A stretch of 64,000 nucleotides of DNA, taken from NCBI GenBank assembly GCA_004001285.1, contig AP018697.1, positions 1,674,001 to 1,738,000 of the forward strand, read 5' to 3'. A program made the position numbers and the translations under genes. Position 1 is the first letter of the stretch. Each line of letters begins with the position of its first letter. Below are positions 17,284 to 29,369 of this stretch, piece after piece. The notes below the pieces were generated by a model. The model saw nothing but the letters and a program-made list of their open reading frames with translations. It did no database searches and was not told where the DNA came from. The DNA is from Arthrobacter sp. MN05-02. Its GTDB lineage: Bacteria; Actinomycetota; Actinomycetes; Actinomycetales; Micrococcaceae.

Positions 17284-19827
17284 TCAGGCCGCGAGGGGCG
17301 CCCCGACCCCGAGGATCCGGACGACGGGGCTGCCGGCCTCGTCGGACGCCGCGAGGTCGATCTCGGCGTCGATGCCCCAGTCCCGGTTCCCCTCGGGGTC
17401 CTTGAGGATCTGCCGCACCTTCCAGGCGCCCGGGACCTTCGTGATGAGGAGCAGATCGGGGCCGCGTGCATCGGGGCCGTCGTCGATGTCCTCGTAGTCC
17501 CCGAAGTACCCGTCCATGGCGTCCGCCCACCGGTCCGCGGTCCAGCCCGAGTCGGCGTCGAGCGCAGCGAGGGCCTCGTCCTGCTCGTCGGCGAAGAGCT
17601 TGACGCGCTGGAACATCTCGTTGCGGACCATGACGCGGAAGGCCCGCTCGTTGGACGTCACCGAGGGTGGTTCCTCCGGGAGGTCGACGGCGTCCACGGC
17701 GGCGCCCGGCGCGATCCCGGCGGCGAGCTGCGTCCATTCGTCGAGGAGGCTGCTGTCCACCTGGCGTACCAGTTCGCCGAGCCACTCCAGGATGTCGCTG
17801 AGGTCCTCGCGGAGGGCCTCGACCGGCACGGTGTGGCGCAGGGCCTTGTAGCAGTCGGCGAGATAGCGCAGGAGAATGCCCTCCGAGCGCGTGAGGGCGT
17901 AGAAGGCGACGTACTCGCCGAAACTCATGGCCCGCTCGTACATGTCGCGGACCACGGACTTCGGCGCGAGTTCGAAGTCGCCGAGCCAGGGCGCGGAGGC
18001 CCGGTACACGTCGAAGGCCTGCTGCAGCAGTTCCTCGAGCGGCTTCGGGTAGGTGACCTCCTCGAGCAGTGCCATGCGGGCGTCGTAGTCGACTCCCTCG
18101 GCCTTCATGGCCGCCACCGCCTCGCCGCGTGCCTTCTTCTCCTGCGCGTTGAGGACCTGCCGCGGTTTTTCGAGCGTCGCCTCGATCACGGACACGACGT
18201 CGAGCGCGTAGCCCGGAGCTTCCGGGTCGAGGAGCTCCAGGCTCGCGAGGGCGAAGGGGGAGAGGGGCTGGTTCAGTGCGAAGTTCGCCTGGAGGTGCAC
18301 CTTGAGGCGCACCTGGCGCCCGTCCGGCTCGGGTTCGGGCAGCCGCTCGACGATGCCGGCCGCGACGAGCTCGCGGTAGATGCCGATCGCGCGGCGCATC
18401 AGCCGCAGCTGCGATGCCCGCGTCTCGTGGTTCCCGGTCAGCAGCCGTTTGGCCGCCGTGAAGGGATCGCCGGGCCGCTCGAGCAGGTTCAGCAGCATCG
18501 AATGGCTCACGGAGAAGGACGACGTCAGGGGATCCGGGATGCTCTCGACGAGCCGTTCGTAGGTGGGCTTGCCCCACGAGACGAAGCCCTGCTGCGGCTT
18601 CTTCCGCACCACCTGGCGCAGCTTCTTCTGGTCGTCGCCGAACTTGGAGACGGCTTTGGCCATGGCCTTGGCGTTCTCGACCACGTGCTCGGGCGCCTGG
18701 ACGACGACGGTTCCGGCCGTGTCGTAGCCCGCGCGGCCGGCGCGGCCCGAGATCTGGTGGAATTCACGGGCGTTGAGCAGGCGCGTGCGCACGCCGTCGT
18801 ACTTGCTGAGCGCCGTCAGGAGGACCGTGCGGATCGGCACGTTGATCCCGACACCGAGGGTGTCCGTCCCGCAGATCACCTTCAGCAGGCCGGCCTGGGC
18901 GAGTTGCTCCACCAGGCGCCGGTACTTCGGCAGCATGCCGGCATGGTGCACGCCGATGCCGTGGCGCACGAGCCGGTTGAGGGTCTTCCCGAAACCGGCG
19001 GAGAACCGGAACGTCGCGATCAGCTCGGCGATGCGGTCCTTCTCCTCCCGTGTGCAGATGTTGACGCTCATCAGGTTCTGCGCGCGCTCGATCGCTTCGG
19101 CCTGGCTGAAGTGCACCACGTAGACCGGAGCCTGGCGGGTGGAGAGCAGTTCCTCGAGGGACTCCTGCACCGGCGTCTCGACGTAGTAGAAGTGCAGCGG
19201 GATGGGCCGTTCGACGGAGGTCACCGTCGCGGTCGCCCGGCCGGTGCGCTCGGTGAGGTCCTTCTCGAAGCGCGTGACGTCTCCGAGGGTCGCGGACATG
19301 AGGAGGAACTGCGCCTGCGGCAGTTCGAGCAGGGGCACCTGCCATGCCCAGCCGCGCTGCGGATCCGAGTAGAAGTGGAACTCGTCCATGACCACCGTGT
19401 CGACGTCGGCCGCCGCGCCCTCGCGCAGGGCGAGGTTCGCGAGGATCTCGGCCGTGCAGCAGATGATCGGTGCATCCTGGTTCACGCCGGAGTCGCCCGT
19501 GATCATCCCGACGTTCTCCGGGCCGAAGATGTCACAGAGCGCGAAGAACTTCTCGGAGACGAGCGCCTTGATCGGAGCCGTGTAGTAACTCGTGCGCCCG
19601 TCGGCGAACGACTTCAGGTGTGCTGCGATCGCGACGAGGGACTTCCCCGAACCGGTGGGTGTCGCGAGGATGACGTTGTTGCCCGAGACGAGCTCCATGG
19701 CCGCCTCGTCCTGCGCCGGGTAGAGCGTCAGTCCCCGCGCCGCCGCCCAGCCGGTGAAGGCCTCGTAGACCGCGTCCGCGGGAAGGTCGCCGTCGTCGTG
19801 CCGGGGCAGGTGCTCTTGGATCCTCAT
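17284..19827 (-). CDS. DEAD/DEAH-box helicase, DUF3516 (Ski2-like) family
   Basis: Superfamily 2 helicase, probably RNA-directed, of a type widespread in actinobacteria. 847 residues, intact. Motif I TPTGSGKS is at 56-63, motif II DEFH near 148 in place of DEAD, SAT near 178, and motif VI QISGRAGRAGYD near 351. The long C-terminal region (~380-847) matches the layout of the DUF3516 domain. A TAGGCT box at 19837-19842 lies nine bases before the ATG. It is divergent from tam. Function in vivo is not known, and the Ski2-like assignment comes from overall architecture. Confidence 0.88.
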   Translation of the reverse strand: MRIQEHLPRHDDGDLPADAVYEAFTGWAAARGLTLYPAQDEAAMELVSGNNVILATPTGSGKSLVAIAAHLKSFADGRTSYYTAPIKALVSEKFFALCDIFGPENVGMITGDSGVNQDAPIICCTAEILANLALREGAAADVDTVVMDEFHFYSDPQRGWAWQVPLLELPQAQFLLMSATLGDVTRFEKDLTERTGRATATVTSVERPIPLHFYYVETPVQESLEELLSTRQAPVYVVHFSQAEAIERAQNLMSVNICTREEKDRIAELIATFRFSAGFGKTLNRLVRHGIGVHHAGMLPKYRRLVEQLAQAGLLKVICGTDTLGVGINVPIRTVLLTALSKYDGVRTRLLNAREFHQISGRAGRAGYDTAGTVVVQAPEHVVENAKAMAKAVSKFGDDQKKLRQVVRKKPQQGFVSWGKPTYERLVESIPDPLTSSFSVSHSMLLNLLERPGDPFTAAKRLLTGNHETRASQLRLMRRAIGIYRELVAAGIVERLPEPEPDGRQVRLKVHLQANFALNQPLSPFALASLELLDPEAPGYALDVVSVIEATLEKPRQVLNAQEKKARGEAVAAMKAEGVDYDARMALLEEVTYPKPLEELLQQAFDVYRASAPWLGDFELAPKSVVRDMYERAMSFGEYVAFYALTRSEGILLRYLADCYKALRHTVPVEALREDLSDILEWLGELVRQVDSSLLDEWTQLAAGIAPGAAVDAVDLPEEPPSVTSNERAFRVMVRNEMFQRVKLFADEQDEALAALDADSGWTADRWADAMDGYFGDYEDIDDGPDARGPDLLLITKVPGAWKVRQILKDPEGNRDWGIDAEIDLAASDEAGSPVVRILGVGAPLAA

Positions 19828-19836
19828 GATCCGTTC

Positions 19837-19842
19837 AGCCTA
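19837..19842 (-). promoter_or_regulatory. -10 element of the helicase gene
   Basis: On the minus strand TAGGCT is followed by nine bases and the ATG, so the leader is at most a few bases. It is divergent from the tam promoter 25 bases away. Confidence 0.4.
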
Positions 19843-19866
19843 CCGGTGGGGGAGTCGCGGCGGAGT

Positions 19867-19872
19867 TAGGGT
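19867..19872 (+). promoter_or_regulatory. -10 element of tam (leaderless)
   Basis: TAGGGT ends five bases before the ATG at 19878. There is no Shine-Dalgarno sequence. Confidence 0.45.
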
Positions 19873-19877
19873 GGGTC

Positions 19878-20651
19878 ATGCGCTGGGACCCGGGAGTCTA
19901 TGGGCGGCATGCGGGCCACCGCGGCCGGCCGTTCCTCGACCTCGTGGCGCGGGTGGGGCACGAGGCCCCTCGCTCCGTCGTCGACCTCGGATGCGGGCCC
20001 GGCGACCTGACGGAGACGCTCGCCCGCCGCTGGCCCGACGCGCAGGTGGTCGGGATCGACTCCAGCATCGAGATGATCGACACGGCCCGCCGGAGGCCCG
20101 CACTCCCGAACCTGCGGTTCGAGGTCGGCGACCTGCGGGACTACGACCCCGGCGCCGACGACGTCCTCGTGACGAACGCCGCCCTCCAGTGGGTGCCGGG
20201 CCATCAGGGGCTTCTCGCCCGGTGGGCAGGAGCACTGCCGGGAGGCGGCTGGCTCGCGCTGCAGGTGCCCGGCAACTTCTCGGCGCCGTCCCACGTCCTG
20301 CTGCGCAGCCATGCCGGGAGCGGGCAGTGGGCGTCGCGGCTGCACGGTGTGCTCCGCCACGACGACGCCGTCGGCGAGCCGATCGACTACCTCGGTATCC
20401 TCCTGTCCGCCGGGCTCGAGGCGGACGTGTGGGAGACGACGTACGAGCAGGTGCTCCCGGGGGAGGACGCCGTCCTCGACTGGGTGCGCGGCACGGCCCT
20501 GCGGCCCGTGCTGGACGCACTGTCCGAGGATGAAACCGCCGAGTTCGAGGCCGGGTACGGCGCGCTGCTCCGTGAGGCCTACCCCCGGGGCGAGCACGGG
20601 ACGGTGTTCGGTTTCCGGCGGATCTTCGCCGTCGGGCACCGGGCCGGCTGA
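19878..20651 (+). CDS. tam: Trans-aconitate 2-methyltransferase
   Basis: SAM-dependent enzyme that methylates trans-aconitate, a spontaneous inhibitory by-product of the citric-acid cycle. 257 residues, the usual length. The SAM loop VVDLGCGPGD is at ~34-43 and acidic residues bind the ribose at VVGIDSSIEMI. NAALQWVP is the Tam signature segment, and PLRRVFxV-like sequence near the end is represented by FGFRRIFAV. It is monocistronic from a leaderless promoter. A generic small-molecule methyltransferase remains possible, but NAALQW supports Tam. Confidence 0.85.
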   Translation: MRWDPGVYGRHAGHRGRPFLDLVARVGHEAPRSVVDLGCGPGDLTETLARRWPDAQVVGIDSSIEMIDTARRRPALPNLRFEVGDLRDYDPGADDVLVTNAALQWVPGHQGLLARWAGALPGGGWLALQVPGNFSAPSHVLLRSHAGSGQWASRLHGVLRHDDAVGEPIDYLGILLSAGLEADVWETTYEQVLPGEDAVLDWVRGTALRPVLDALSEDETAEFEAGYGALLREAYPRGEHGTVFGFRRIFAVGHRAG

Positions 20652-20715
20652 CGGGACGCATGCCGCGTCCTTTCCTCGGCTACCCTCCGCCGCCCGCTGC
20701 CGGATTCCCTGCGGC

Positions 20716-21366
20716 TCACCAGCCGCGCCGCTTCCACTCCGCCAGCGAGCCGCGCTCGGCACCCAGGGTCGTCCCCGCGCCATGGCCGGGGTGCACGATC
20801 GTGTCGTCCGCCAGGCGGTCGAAGATGCGGGTCACGACGTCGTCGTACAGCGACGCGAACCGCTGCGGGTCGCCCTGCGTGTTGCCGACCCCGCCGGGGA
20901 ACAGCGAATCGCCGGTGAAGAGGTGCGCGGGCCCGGTGGGGTCCCGGTAGAGCAGTGCGACGGACCCGGGCGTGTGCCCGCGCAGGGAGATCACCTCGAG
21001 GTCGATTCCCTCGAAGGACCCGACATCGCCCTGCCTGAGGGGTACCTCGGTCGGTACCGCGATGTCCGGGATGTCCGCTTCACCGGCAGCGGTGCGCGCC
21101 CTCGTGATCTCCTTGACCTCCGCCAGCGCCCGTACGTGGTCCCAGTGCGAGTGGGTGGTGATGATCAGGGCCAGCCGGGCCTCGGCGTCCGTGTCCTCCT
21201 GCGCGTCCGCGAGGAGCCCGAGAACGGCCGGAACGTCATCGGCGGCATCGATGAGCACCTGTGCACCGCTGGACTTCGAGGTCAGCAGGTACACGTTGTT
21301 GTCCATCGCGGACACGGAGATACTGCGGATCGTCATCGCGTCGAGGTCGTGCAGGGGGCCGGTCAT
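20716..21366 (-). CDS. MBL-fold metallo-hydrolase (glyoxalase II-like)
   Basis: 216-residue metallo-beta-lactamase fold hydrolase. The dinuclear metal motif THSHWDH is at ~71-77. Further ligands are RGHTPGS, FTGDSLF and HPGHG. The arrangement resembles hydroxyacylglutathione hydrolase, but actinobacteria usually lack glutathione, so a mycothiol-linked or other thioester substrate is possible. ATG 21366 is six bases from a TAGACT -10 at 21373-21378. It is divergent from the GntR-type regulator across a 14-bp palindrome that may control both. Confidence 0.85.
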   Translation of the reverse strand: MTGPLHDLDAMTIRSISVSAMDNNVYLLTSKSSGAQVLIDAADDVPAVLGLLADAQEDTDAEARLALIITTHSHWDHVRALAEVKEITRARTAAGEADIPDIAVPTEVPLRQGDVGSFEGIDLEVISLRGHTPGSVALLYRDPTGPAHLFTGDSLFPGGVGNTQGDPQRFASLYDDVVTRIFDRLADDTIVHPGHGAGTTLGAERGSLAEWKRRGW

Positions 21367-21372
21367 GAGCAC

Positions 21373-21378
21373 AGTCTA
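21373..21378 (-). promoter_or_regulatory. -10 element of the MBL hydrolase gene (leaderless)
   Basis: On the minus strand TAGACT is followed by six bases and ATG. This favours ATG 21366 over the GTG at 21372, which abuts the box. Confidence 0.45.
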
Positions 21379-21414
21379 GGCATCCGCGCGCGCCGGGCGT
21401 GCGGACGCGGCGGG

Positions 21415-21458
21415 TAGGGTTCGAGTACATCGCGGCCGGTCGGTCGCGATGTACTCGA
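21415..21458 (+). promoter_or_regulatory. GntR promoter with perfect 14-bp palindromic operator candidate
   Basis: TAGGGT at 21415-21420 is followed directly by a perfect inverted repeat, arms 21421-21434 and 21445-21458 (TCGAGTACATCGCG and its complement) around ten bases. The expected transcription start (~21427) falls inside the left arm. Position and symmetry fit an operator for the adjacent GntR-type protein, acting on itself and perhaps on the divergent MBL gene. As RNA it would also form a hairpin. Confidence 0.6.
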
Positions 21459-21477
21459 CCCGTGGAAGGAACAGGGC

Positions 21478-21855
21478 GTGGAGCAGGGCATCCCCAGGTG
21501 GCTGACGCTGGACCCACAGAGCGCGGTGCCGCCGTTCGAGCAGATCAAGCAGGCCATCCTGGCCGCAGCCAATGCGGGCGAGGCCGCCGTCGGCACGCGG
21601 CTGCCGCCGGTCCGCGCGCTCGCAGCGCACCTCGGCATCGCCGCCAACACCGTCGCCCGGGCGTACCGCGAGCTGGAGCACGCCGGCGTCGTCGAGACGA
21701 AGGGGCGGGCGGGGACCACCGTCACGGCCGGGGGCGACGCCGCCCGACAGAAGGTGGGTGCCGCCGCCGACGCATTCGCCGAGGTGGTGCGCTCCGCAGG
21801 GCTGTCCGAGTCGGAGGCGATCGCCATCGCGAGGGCGGCATTGCGCCGAGCGTGA
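21478..21855 (+). CDS. GntR family transcriptional regulator (YtrA-like, short)
   Basis: 125 residues. The winged helix-turn-helix covers ~15-80, with the GntR signature VGTRLPPVRALAAHLGIA and then NTVARAYRELEHAGVVE. The C-terminal ~45 residues form only two helices, as in the YtrA subfamily, which lacks a large ligand-binding domain. GTG 21478 has GGAAGGA upstream. YtrA-type regulators usually bind palindromes at their own promoter, and a perfect one is present here. The regulated pathway is unknown; YtrA members often control ABC transporters, but none is adjacent. Confidence 0.88.
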   Translation: MEQGIPRWLTLDPQSAVPPFEQIKQAILAAANAGEAAVGTRLPPVRALAAHLGIAANTVARAYRELEHAGVVETKGRAGTTVTAGGDAARQKVGAAADAFAEVVRSAGLSESEAIAIARAALRRA

Positions 21856-21899
21856 ACGGCCCGCCGCAGGTCGCGGCAACCGTGCGGAAAACCCGTAAT

Positions 21900-21934
21900 T
21901 CGAATATGTCTTCGAAGCCCTTTTCCCCTACAGT
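21900..21934 (+). promoter_or_regulatory. uvrA promoter with LexA-type SOS box
   Basis: TCGAATATGTCTTCGA at 21900-21915 matches 10 of the 12 fixed positions of the SOS box TCGAAC-N4-GTTCGA and is built from two exact TTCGAA arms. TACAGT at 21929-21934 is a -10 six bases before GTG 21941, so the transcript is leaderless. The box overlaps the -35 position, suiting repression by LexA. Confidence 0.65.
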
Positions 21935-21940
21935 GGATGA

Positions 21941-24850
<2,910 letters not shown>

Positions 24851-24873
24851 GGCCTGCTGCACGGCCGATATAC

Positions 24874-24906
24874 CCGGGAGGGCATGCGTGATGCATGCCC
24901 TCCCGG
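24874..24906 (+). terminator. Terminator after uvrA
   Basis: Perfect 14-bp inverted repeat, arms 24874-24887 and 24893-24906, with a 5-base loop, 24 bases after the uvrA stop. Confidence 0.85.
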
Positions 24907-24935
24907 TACTATGGCAAGCTTGCCCGGTGGCAAAT

Positions 24936-25592
24936 ATGCATTCGCTGATACTCTTCGACCTCGACGGTACCCTCGTCGACCCGGCAGGGGCCATCACCGG
25001 AGGCATCAGCGCGGCCCTGGTGAGCCACGGATTCCCCGTGCCCGACGACGACGCCCTCCAGGCCATGGTCGGGCCGCCGCTCGCCCACTCCCTGACCGCA
25101 CTGGGAGGGGTGCCCGCGTCGCGGGTCCAGGAGGTCATGGCGACCTACCGCGCGGGCTACGTCGCGACCGGCATGGCGCGCAGCCGCCCCTATCCGGGCA
25201 TCGCACGGTGCGTCGAGGCGCTGTCCGACGCAGGAGCGGTCGTCGCCGTGGCGACCCAGAAGCCCGAGTGGCTCGCCGAGGAACTGCTCGACGCGCAGGG
25301 CCTCCGGCACCTCTTCGCCTCCGTCCACGGCTCCCCGCGCGACGAGGCCGCGACCGTCGGCGGCAAGGCGCCGATCATCCGCGCGGCGCTCGACCGACAC
25401 GCGTCGGACTCCTCCCGACCGGTCATGGTCGGCGACCGCCGGCACGACGTCGAGGGCGCCGCCGCCCACGGGATCGCCTGCATCGGCGTCGGTTGGGGGT
25501 TCGCCGCACCCGGCGAACTGGAGGACGCCGGAGCGGCCGCGGTCGTGCAGACCGCCGACGAACTGCTGGAGGTGCTCCGTGGGGGTCTATGA
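24936..25592 (+). CDS. HAD-family phosphatase (phosphoglycolate phosphatase-like)
   Basis: 218-residue HAD hydrolase. Motif I FDLDGTLVD gives nucleophile Asp8 and acid/base Asp10. Motif II Thr is in VAVATQK, Lys in GGKAPII, and motif IV is VGDRRHD. The cap domain is the small helical type inserted after motif I, as in Gph/PGMB enzymes. ATG 24936 is chosen; GTG 24927 in the same frame is the alternative. A TACTAT at 24907-24912 could be the -10. The last 14 bases overlap the start of plsC, so the two genes are translationally coupled. The substrate is not determinable. Confidence 0.83.
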   Translation: MHSLILFDLDGTLVDPAGAITGGISAALVSHGFPVPDDDALQAMVGPPLAHSLTALGGVPASRVQEVMATYRAGYVATGMARSRPYPGIARCVEALSDAGAVVAVATQKPEWLAEELLDAQGLRHLFASVHGSPRDEAATVGGKAPIIRAALDRHASDSSRPVMVGDRRHDVEGAAAHGIACIGVGWGFAAPGELEDAGAAAVVQTADELLEVLRGGL

Positions 25593-26247
25593 CCTGACAC
25601 GCAGCACCACCCGCGGCCTGATCAGCACGCTGTGCCGGCCGACCGTCGAGGGACTGGGCAACGTGCCGAAGGACGGCCCCTTCATCGTCGCTCCCAACCA
25701 CCTGTCCTTCCTCGACAGCGTGCTGGTCCAGGCGCTGATGCCCCGACCGGTCGCGTTCTTCGCCAAGGCGGAGTACTTCACCGGCTCGGGCGTGAAGGGC
25801 GTCCTCATGAAGTCGTTCTTCGAGGGCGTCGGCTCCATCCCCGTGGAGCGCGGGCAGCAGGCCGCCAGCGTGCAGGCGCTCCGGACGCTGCTCGACCTGC
25901 TGGAGCAGGGCGACGGCGTCGGTATCTATCCCGAGGGGACGCGCTCACGCGACGGCCGGCTCTACCGGGGGAGGACGGGCGTCGGCTGGCTCGCGCTCAC
26001 CACCGGTGCGCCCGTGGTGCCGGTCGGCCTGCTCGGCACCGACGCCCTGCAGCCGGCGGGGAAGAAGGGCGTCCGCCCGCAGCACTTCACCCTGCGGATC
26101 GGAGAGCCGCTCGTGTTCGCGAAGACCGGACCCGGGCACCCCCTGCCCGCACGCCGCAGCGCGACGGACACGATCATGGACAGCATCGCCGCCCTGACCG
26201 GCCAGGAGCGCGTGGCGCACTACAACCAGAGCCCCTCGACCGACTAG
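25579..26247 (+). CDS. 1-acyl-sn-glycerol-3-phosphate acyltransferase (PlsC family)
   Basis: Membrane-associated acyltransferase transferring a fatty acyl chain to lysophosphatidic acid or a related acceptor. 222 residues. The catalytic HX4D motif is HLSFLD at 41-46 within APNHLSFLD, and motif III is YPEGTRSRDG near 116. GTG 25579 overlaps the HAD gene by 14 bases, and the pair could act in glycerophospholipid turnover. Several paralogues per genome are usual, so which acylation step this one performs is open. Confidence 0.87.
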   Translation: MGVYDLTRSTTRGLISTLCRPTVEGLGNVPKDGPFIVAPNHLSFLDSVLVQALMPRPVAFFAKAEYFTGSGVKGVLMKSFFEGVGSIPVERGQQAASVQALRTLLDLLEQGDGVGIYPEGTRSRDGRLYRGRTGVGWLALTTGAPVVPVGLLGTDALQPAGKKGVRPQHFTLRIGEPLVFAKTGPGHPLPARRSATDTIMDSIAALTGQERVAHYNQSPSTD

Positions 26248-26312
26248 GCCGGCCCGTGTCAGCGGTCAGCGGAAAGGACGCTCGGGCGTCGGGGCAGGTC
26301 ATCGTGCAGCCC

Positions 26313-26318
26313 TAGGAT
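26313..26318 (+). promoter_or_regulatory. -10 element of uvrC (leaderless)
   Basis: TAGGAT ends seven bases before GTG 26326. The in-frame ATG at 26317 lies inside the box and would not be transcribed, so the GTG is the probable start. Confidence 0.5.
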
Positions 26319-26325
26319 GAATGGC

Positions 26326-28368
26326 GTGGCGAACCCAGTGACGTACCGGCCCAAGACAGGCGAGATACCGCTCGATCCCGGTGTGTACCGCTTCCGCGAC
26401 GAGCACGGCCGGGTCATCTACGTGGGCAAGGCCAAGAACCTCAGGTCTCGGCTCAACTCCTACTTCGCCAACCCCCAGGGGCTGCTCGCGAAGACCCGCA
26501 CCATGGTCTTCACGGCCGCGAGCGTCGAGTGGACCGTCGTCGGCAGCGAGCTCGAGGCGCTCCAGCTCGAGTACACGTGGATCAAGGAGTTCGATCCACG
26601 GTTCAACGTCATGTTCCGGGACGACAAGTCGTACCCGTACCTGGCCGTCACCATGGGGGAGAAGTACCCGCGCGTGCAGGTCCTGCGCGGGGACAAGAAG
26701 AAGGACACGCGCTACTTCGGCCCGTTCTACCCGGCGAAGGCCATCCGCGAGACGGTCGACACCATGATCCGGGTCTTCCCCGTCCGGACCTGCAGCTCCG
26801 GTGTCTTCAAACGCGCCGAACGGACCGGCAGGCCGTGCCTGCTCGGCTACATCGACAAGTGCTCGGCACCCTGCGTGGGCCGGATCACCCCCGAGGACCA
26901 CAGGGCCCTCGCCGAGGACTTCTGCGACTTCATGTCCGGCGAGGCGAAGAAGTTCATCTCCGGGCTCGAGAAGAAGATGGCGGAGGCCGTCGCCGAGCTC
27001 GACTACGAGTCGGCTGCCCGCCTGCGCGACGACATCGCGGCACTGCGCCGCGTGTTCGAACGCAACACGGTGGTGCTCAGCGAGGACACCGACGCCGACA
27101 TCTTCGCGTTGAAGGAGGACGAACTGGAGGCCGCCGCGCAGGTCTTCCACGTCCGGGGTGGCCGCATCCGCGGCCAGCGCGGCTGGGTCGTCGAGAAGGT
27201 CGAGGACATGGAGACGCCCGACCTCGTGGAGCACCTGCTGCAGCAGGTCTACGGCGAGGGCAACAGCAGCAACGAGCAGATCCCGCGCGAGGTCCTCGTC
27301 CCGGTCCTGCCGAGCAACTCCGACCAGATGCTTGAATGGCTCCGCAGCCTCCGGGGCGCGCGGGTCGACGTCCGGGTCCCGCAGCGCGGCGACAAGGCCA
27401 CCCTCCTGAAAACAGTGGAGCAGAACGCGGCGGACGCGCTGCGCCTCCACAAGAGCCGCAGGGCCGGCGACATCACCACCCGGTCGGCCGCCCTGCAGGA
27501 ACTGCAGGAGGCCCTCGACCTGCCCCAGCCGCTGATGCGGATCGAGTGCTTCGACATCTCGCACGTCCAGGGCACCAACGTGGTGGCCTCCATGGTCGTC
27601 GTCGAGGACGGCCTGCCCCGGAAGTCCGAGTACCGGAAGTTCTCCATCACGGGCGACGCGGCCCGGGACGACACCGCCTCCATGTACGACGTCATCCACC
27701 GCCGGTTCCGCAACTACCTCGCGTCCAAGGCCGGCGACACCCGTGACGCCGCGGCCCCCGACCCGGAGAGCGCGCCGGTCGACGACGAGGCGTCGGTCCT
27801 CGAGCATCCCGCCGTCGACGAGCAGGGCGAGCCGATCCGGGACACGACGACGGCGATCCCGCGCAACCGGTTCGCGTACCCGCCCAGCCTCGTCGTCGTC
27901 GACGGCGGACCGCCCCAGGTCGCCGCCGCGTCCCGGGCCCTCGCGGACCTCTGCATCGACGACGTCTTCGTGATCGGCCTCGCCAAGCGACTCGAGGAGG
28001 TGTGGATCCAGGACAGCGACTTCCCCGTCATCCTTCCCCGCGCGTCGGAGGGACTGTTCCTCCTGCAGCGCATCCGCGACGAGGCGCACCGCTTCGCCAT
28101 CACGTTCCACCGCCAGAAGCGCGGGAAGTCGATGACGGCCTCGGCCCTCGACGACATCCCCGGCCTCGGTCCGGCCAGGCGCAAGGCGCTGCTCAAGCAC
28201 TTCGGCTCGGTCAGGAAGATCCGGGCCGCGAGCATCGAGGAGCTCGTCGAGGTACCGGGCGTCGGCCCCGCCCTGGCCGAGACCATCCGCACCTCGCTCG
28301 CCGTCGGCGCGGACGACGCGCCCGCCCCGGCCGTGAACATGACCACGGGCGAGATCATCGAAGATTAG
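26326..28368 (+). CDS. uvrC: Excinuclease ABC subunit C
   Basis: Dual-incision nuclease of nucleotide excision repair. 680 residues from GTG 26326. The N-terminal GIY-YIG nuclease ([19 protein letters not shown]) makes the 3' cut. A UVR domain near 200-235 ([17 protein letters not shown]) binds UvrB. The RNase H-like C-terminal nuclease has VVVDGGPPQ and makes the 5' cut. Two helix-hairpin-helix motifs end the protein ([15 protein letters not shown] and [10 protein letters not shown]). An acidic insert near 485-510 precedes the second nuclease. It heads the conserved uvrC-rapZ-yvcK-whiA cluster. Confidence 0.97.
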   Translation: MANPVTYRPKTGEIPLDPGVYRFRDEHGRVIYVGKAKNLRSRLNSYFANPQGLLAKTRTMVFTAASVEWTVVGSELEALQLEYTWIKEFDPRFNVMFRDDKSYPYLAVTMGEKYPRVQVLRGDKKKDTRYFGPFYPAKAIRETVDTMIRVFPVRTCSSGVFKRAERTGRPCLLGYIDKCSAPCVGRITPEDHRALAEDFCDFMSGEAKKFISGLEKKMAEAVAELDYESAARLRDDIAALRRVFERNTVVLSEDTDADIFALKEDELEAAAQVFHVRGGRIRGQRGWVVEKVEDMETPDLVEHLLQQVYGEGNSSNEQIPREVLVPVLPSNSDQMLEWLRSLRGARVDVRVPQRGDKATLLKTVEQNAADALRLHKSRRAGDITTRSAALQELQEALDLPQPLMRIECFDISHVQGTNVVASMVVVEDGLPRKSEYRKFSITGDAARDDTASMYDVIHRRFRNYLASKAGDTRDAAAPDPESAPVDDEASVLEHPAVDEQGEPIRDTTTAIPRNRFAYPPSLVVVDGGPPQVAAASRALADLCIDDVFVIGLAKRLEEVWIQDSDFPVILPRASEGLFLLQRIRDEAHRFAITFHRQKRGKSMTASALDDIPGLGPARRKALLKHFGSVRKIRAASIEELVEVPGVGPALAETIRTSLAVGADDAPAPAVNMTTGEIIED

Positions 28369-28469
28369 CTAGGCTGAGGACGCGGCCGCAGGCGCGCCGC
28401 TGAGACCGCACACACCAGGGCATGCCCGTCTACCGGGCTGACCCGACGAGCCGGAACGGACGCACCACG

Positions 28470-29369
28470 ATGACTGAGGCCACGAGCCTGACTCCGGTCA
28501 AGCCCACCCAATCCGAGTTGCTGGTCGTGACCGGCATGTCGGGGGCCGGGCGCAGTACGGCCGCGAACGCGCTCGAGGACCACGGCTGGTACGTGGTGGA
28601 GAACCTCCCGCCGCAGATGCTCACGACGCTCACGGAGCTCGTGGCGCGGACGCCGCAGTCCATCCCCAAGCTCGCCGTCGTCATCGACGTCCGCGGCAAG
28701 GAGCTCTTCAACGACATCAAGGCATCGCTGGACGGACTGCGGGCGGCCGGGGTCGGCTACCGGGTCCTCTTCCTCGACGCCGACGACGCCGTCCTGGTGC
28801 GACGCTTCGAGCAGGGCCGCCGCCCGCATCCGCTGCAGGGCGACGGCCGGATCCTCGACGGCATCGCGGCCGAGCGGGACGTGCTCAGGGAGCTGAAGCA
28901 CACATCGGACATCGTGATCGACACGAGCGACCTCAATGTGCACGCCCTCGCGACGAGTGTGACCGAGCTGTTCTCCGAGTCCGGTCCCATCGTCCTCCGC
29001 CTCAACGTCATGAGCTTCGGTTTCAAGTACGGCCTTCCGGTGGACGCCAACTACGTGGCCGACGTCCGCTTCATCCCGAACCCGCACTGGGTGCCGGTCC
29101 TGCGACCCCAGACAGGGCTCGACGCGCCCGTGCGCGACTACGTGCTCGGTGCGCAGGGCGCCGGTGATTTCATCGACCGGTACGTCCACGCCCTGGTCCC
29201 CGTCCTGGACGGCTACCGCCGCGAGAACAAGCACTACGCCACCATCGCGGTCGGCTGCACCGGTGGCAAGCACCGGTCCGTCGCCGTGACCGAGGAGATC
29301 GCACAGCGCCTGGCCCAGCTGCCGGGCGTGCAGGTCGCCGCTCACCACCGAGACCTCGGTCGTGAGTAG
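28470..29369 (+). CDS. rapZ: RapZ/YvcJ family nucleotide-binding protein
   Basis: P-loop ATP/GTP-binding protein. In E. coli RapZ is an adapter for RNase E acting on the GlmZ RNA; in Gram-positives (YvcJ) the role is less clear and there is no GlmZ. 299 residues from ATG 28470. The Walker A is GMSGAGRST at ~22-30, with Arg replacing the usual Lys. The C-terminal domain includes [10 protein letters not shown], the conserved Cys/Gly/His segment. The stop overlaps the GTG of yvcK by one base, so the cluster is tightly coupled. Confidence 0.93.
   Translation: MTEATSLTPVKPTQSELLVVTGMSGAGRSTAANALEDHGWYVVENLPPQMLTTLTELVARTPQSIPKLAVVIDVRGKELFNDIKASLDGLRAAGVGYRVLFLDADDAVLVRRFEQGRRPHPLQGDGRILDGIAAERDVLRELKHTSDIVIDTSDLNVHALATSVTELFSESGPIVLRLNVMSFGFKYGLPVDANYVADVRFIPNPHWVPVLRPQTGLDAPVRDYVLGAQGAGDFIDRYVHALVPVLDGYRRENKHYATIAVGCTGGKHRSVAVTEEIAQRLAQLPGVQVAAHHRDLGRE

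Noticed and set aside
16909..19869. A 986-codon open frame on the plus strand opposite the helicase gene
   Set aside because: It is a shadow of third-position GC bias. Its translation is Arg/Gly/Leu/Val-rich with no domain, while the minus-strand helicase has every expected motif. The same applies to long antisense frames opposite uvrB, rpsA, uvrA and uvrC.
28470..29369. RapZ Walker A with Arg for Lys taken as an inactivated protein
   Set aside because: To my knowledge the GMSGAGRST form is common in actinobacterial members, so it is family variation rather than damage.
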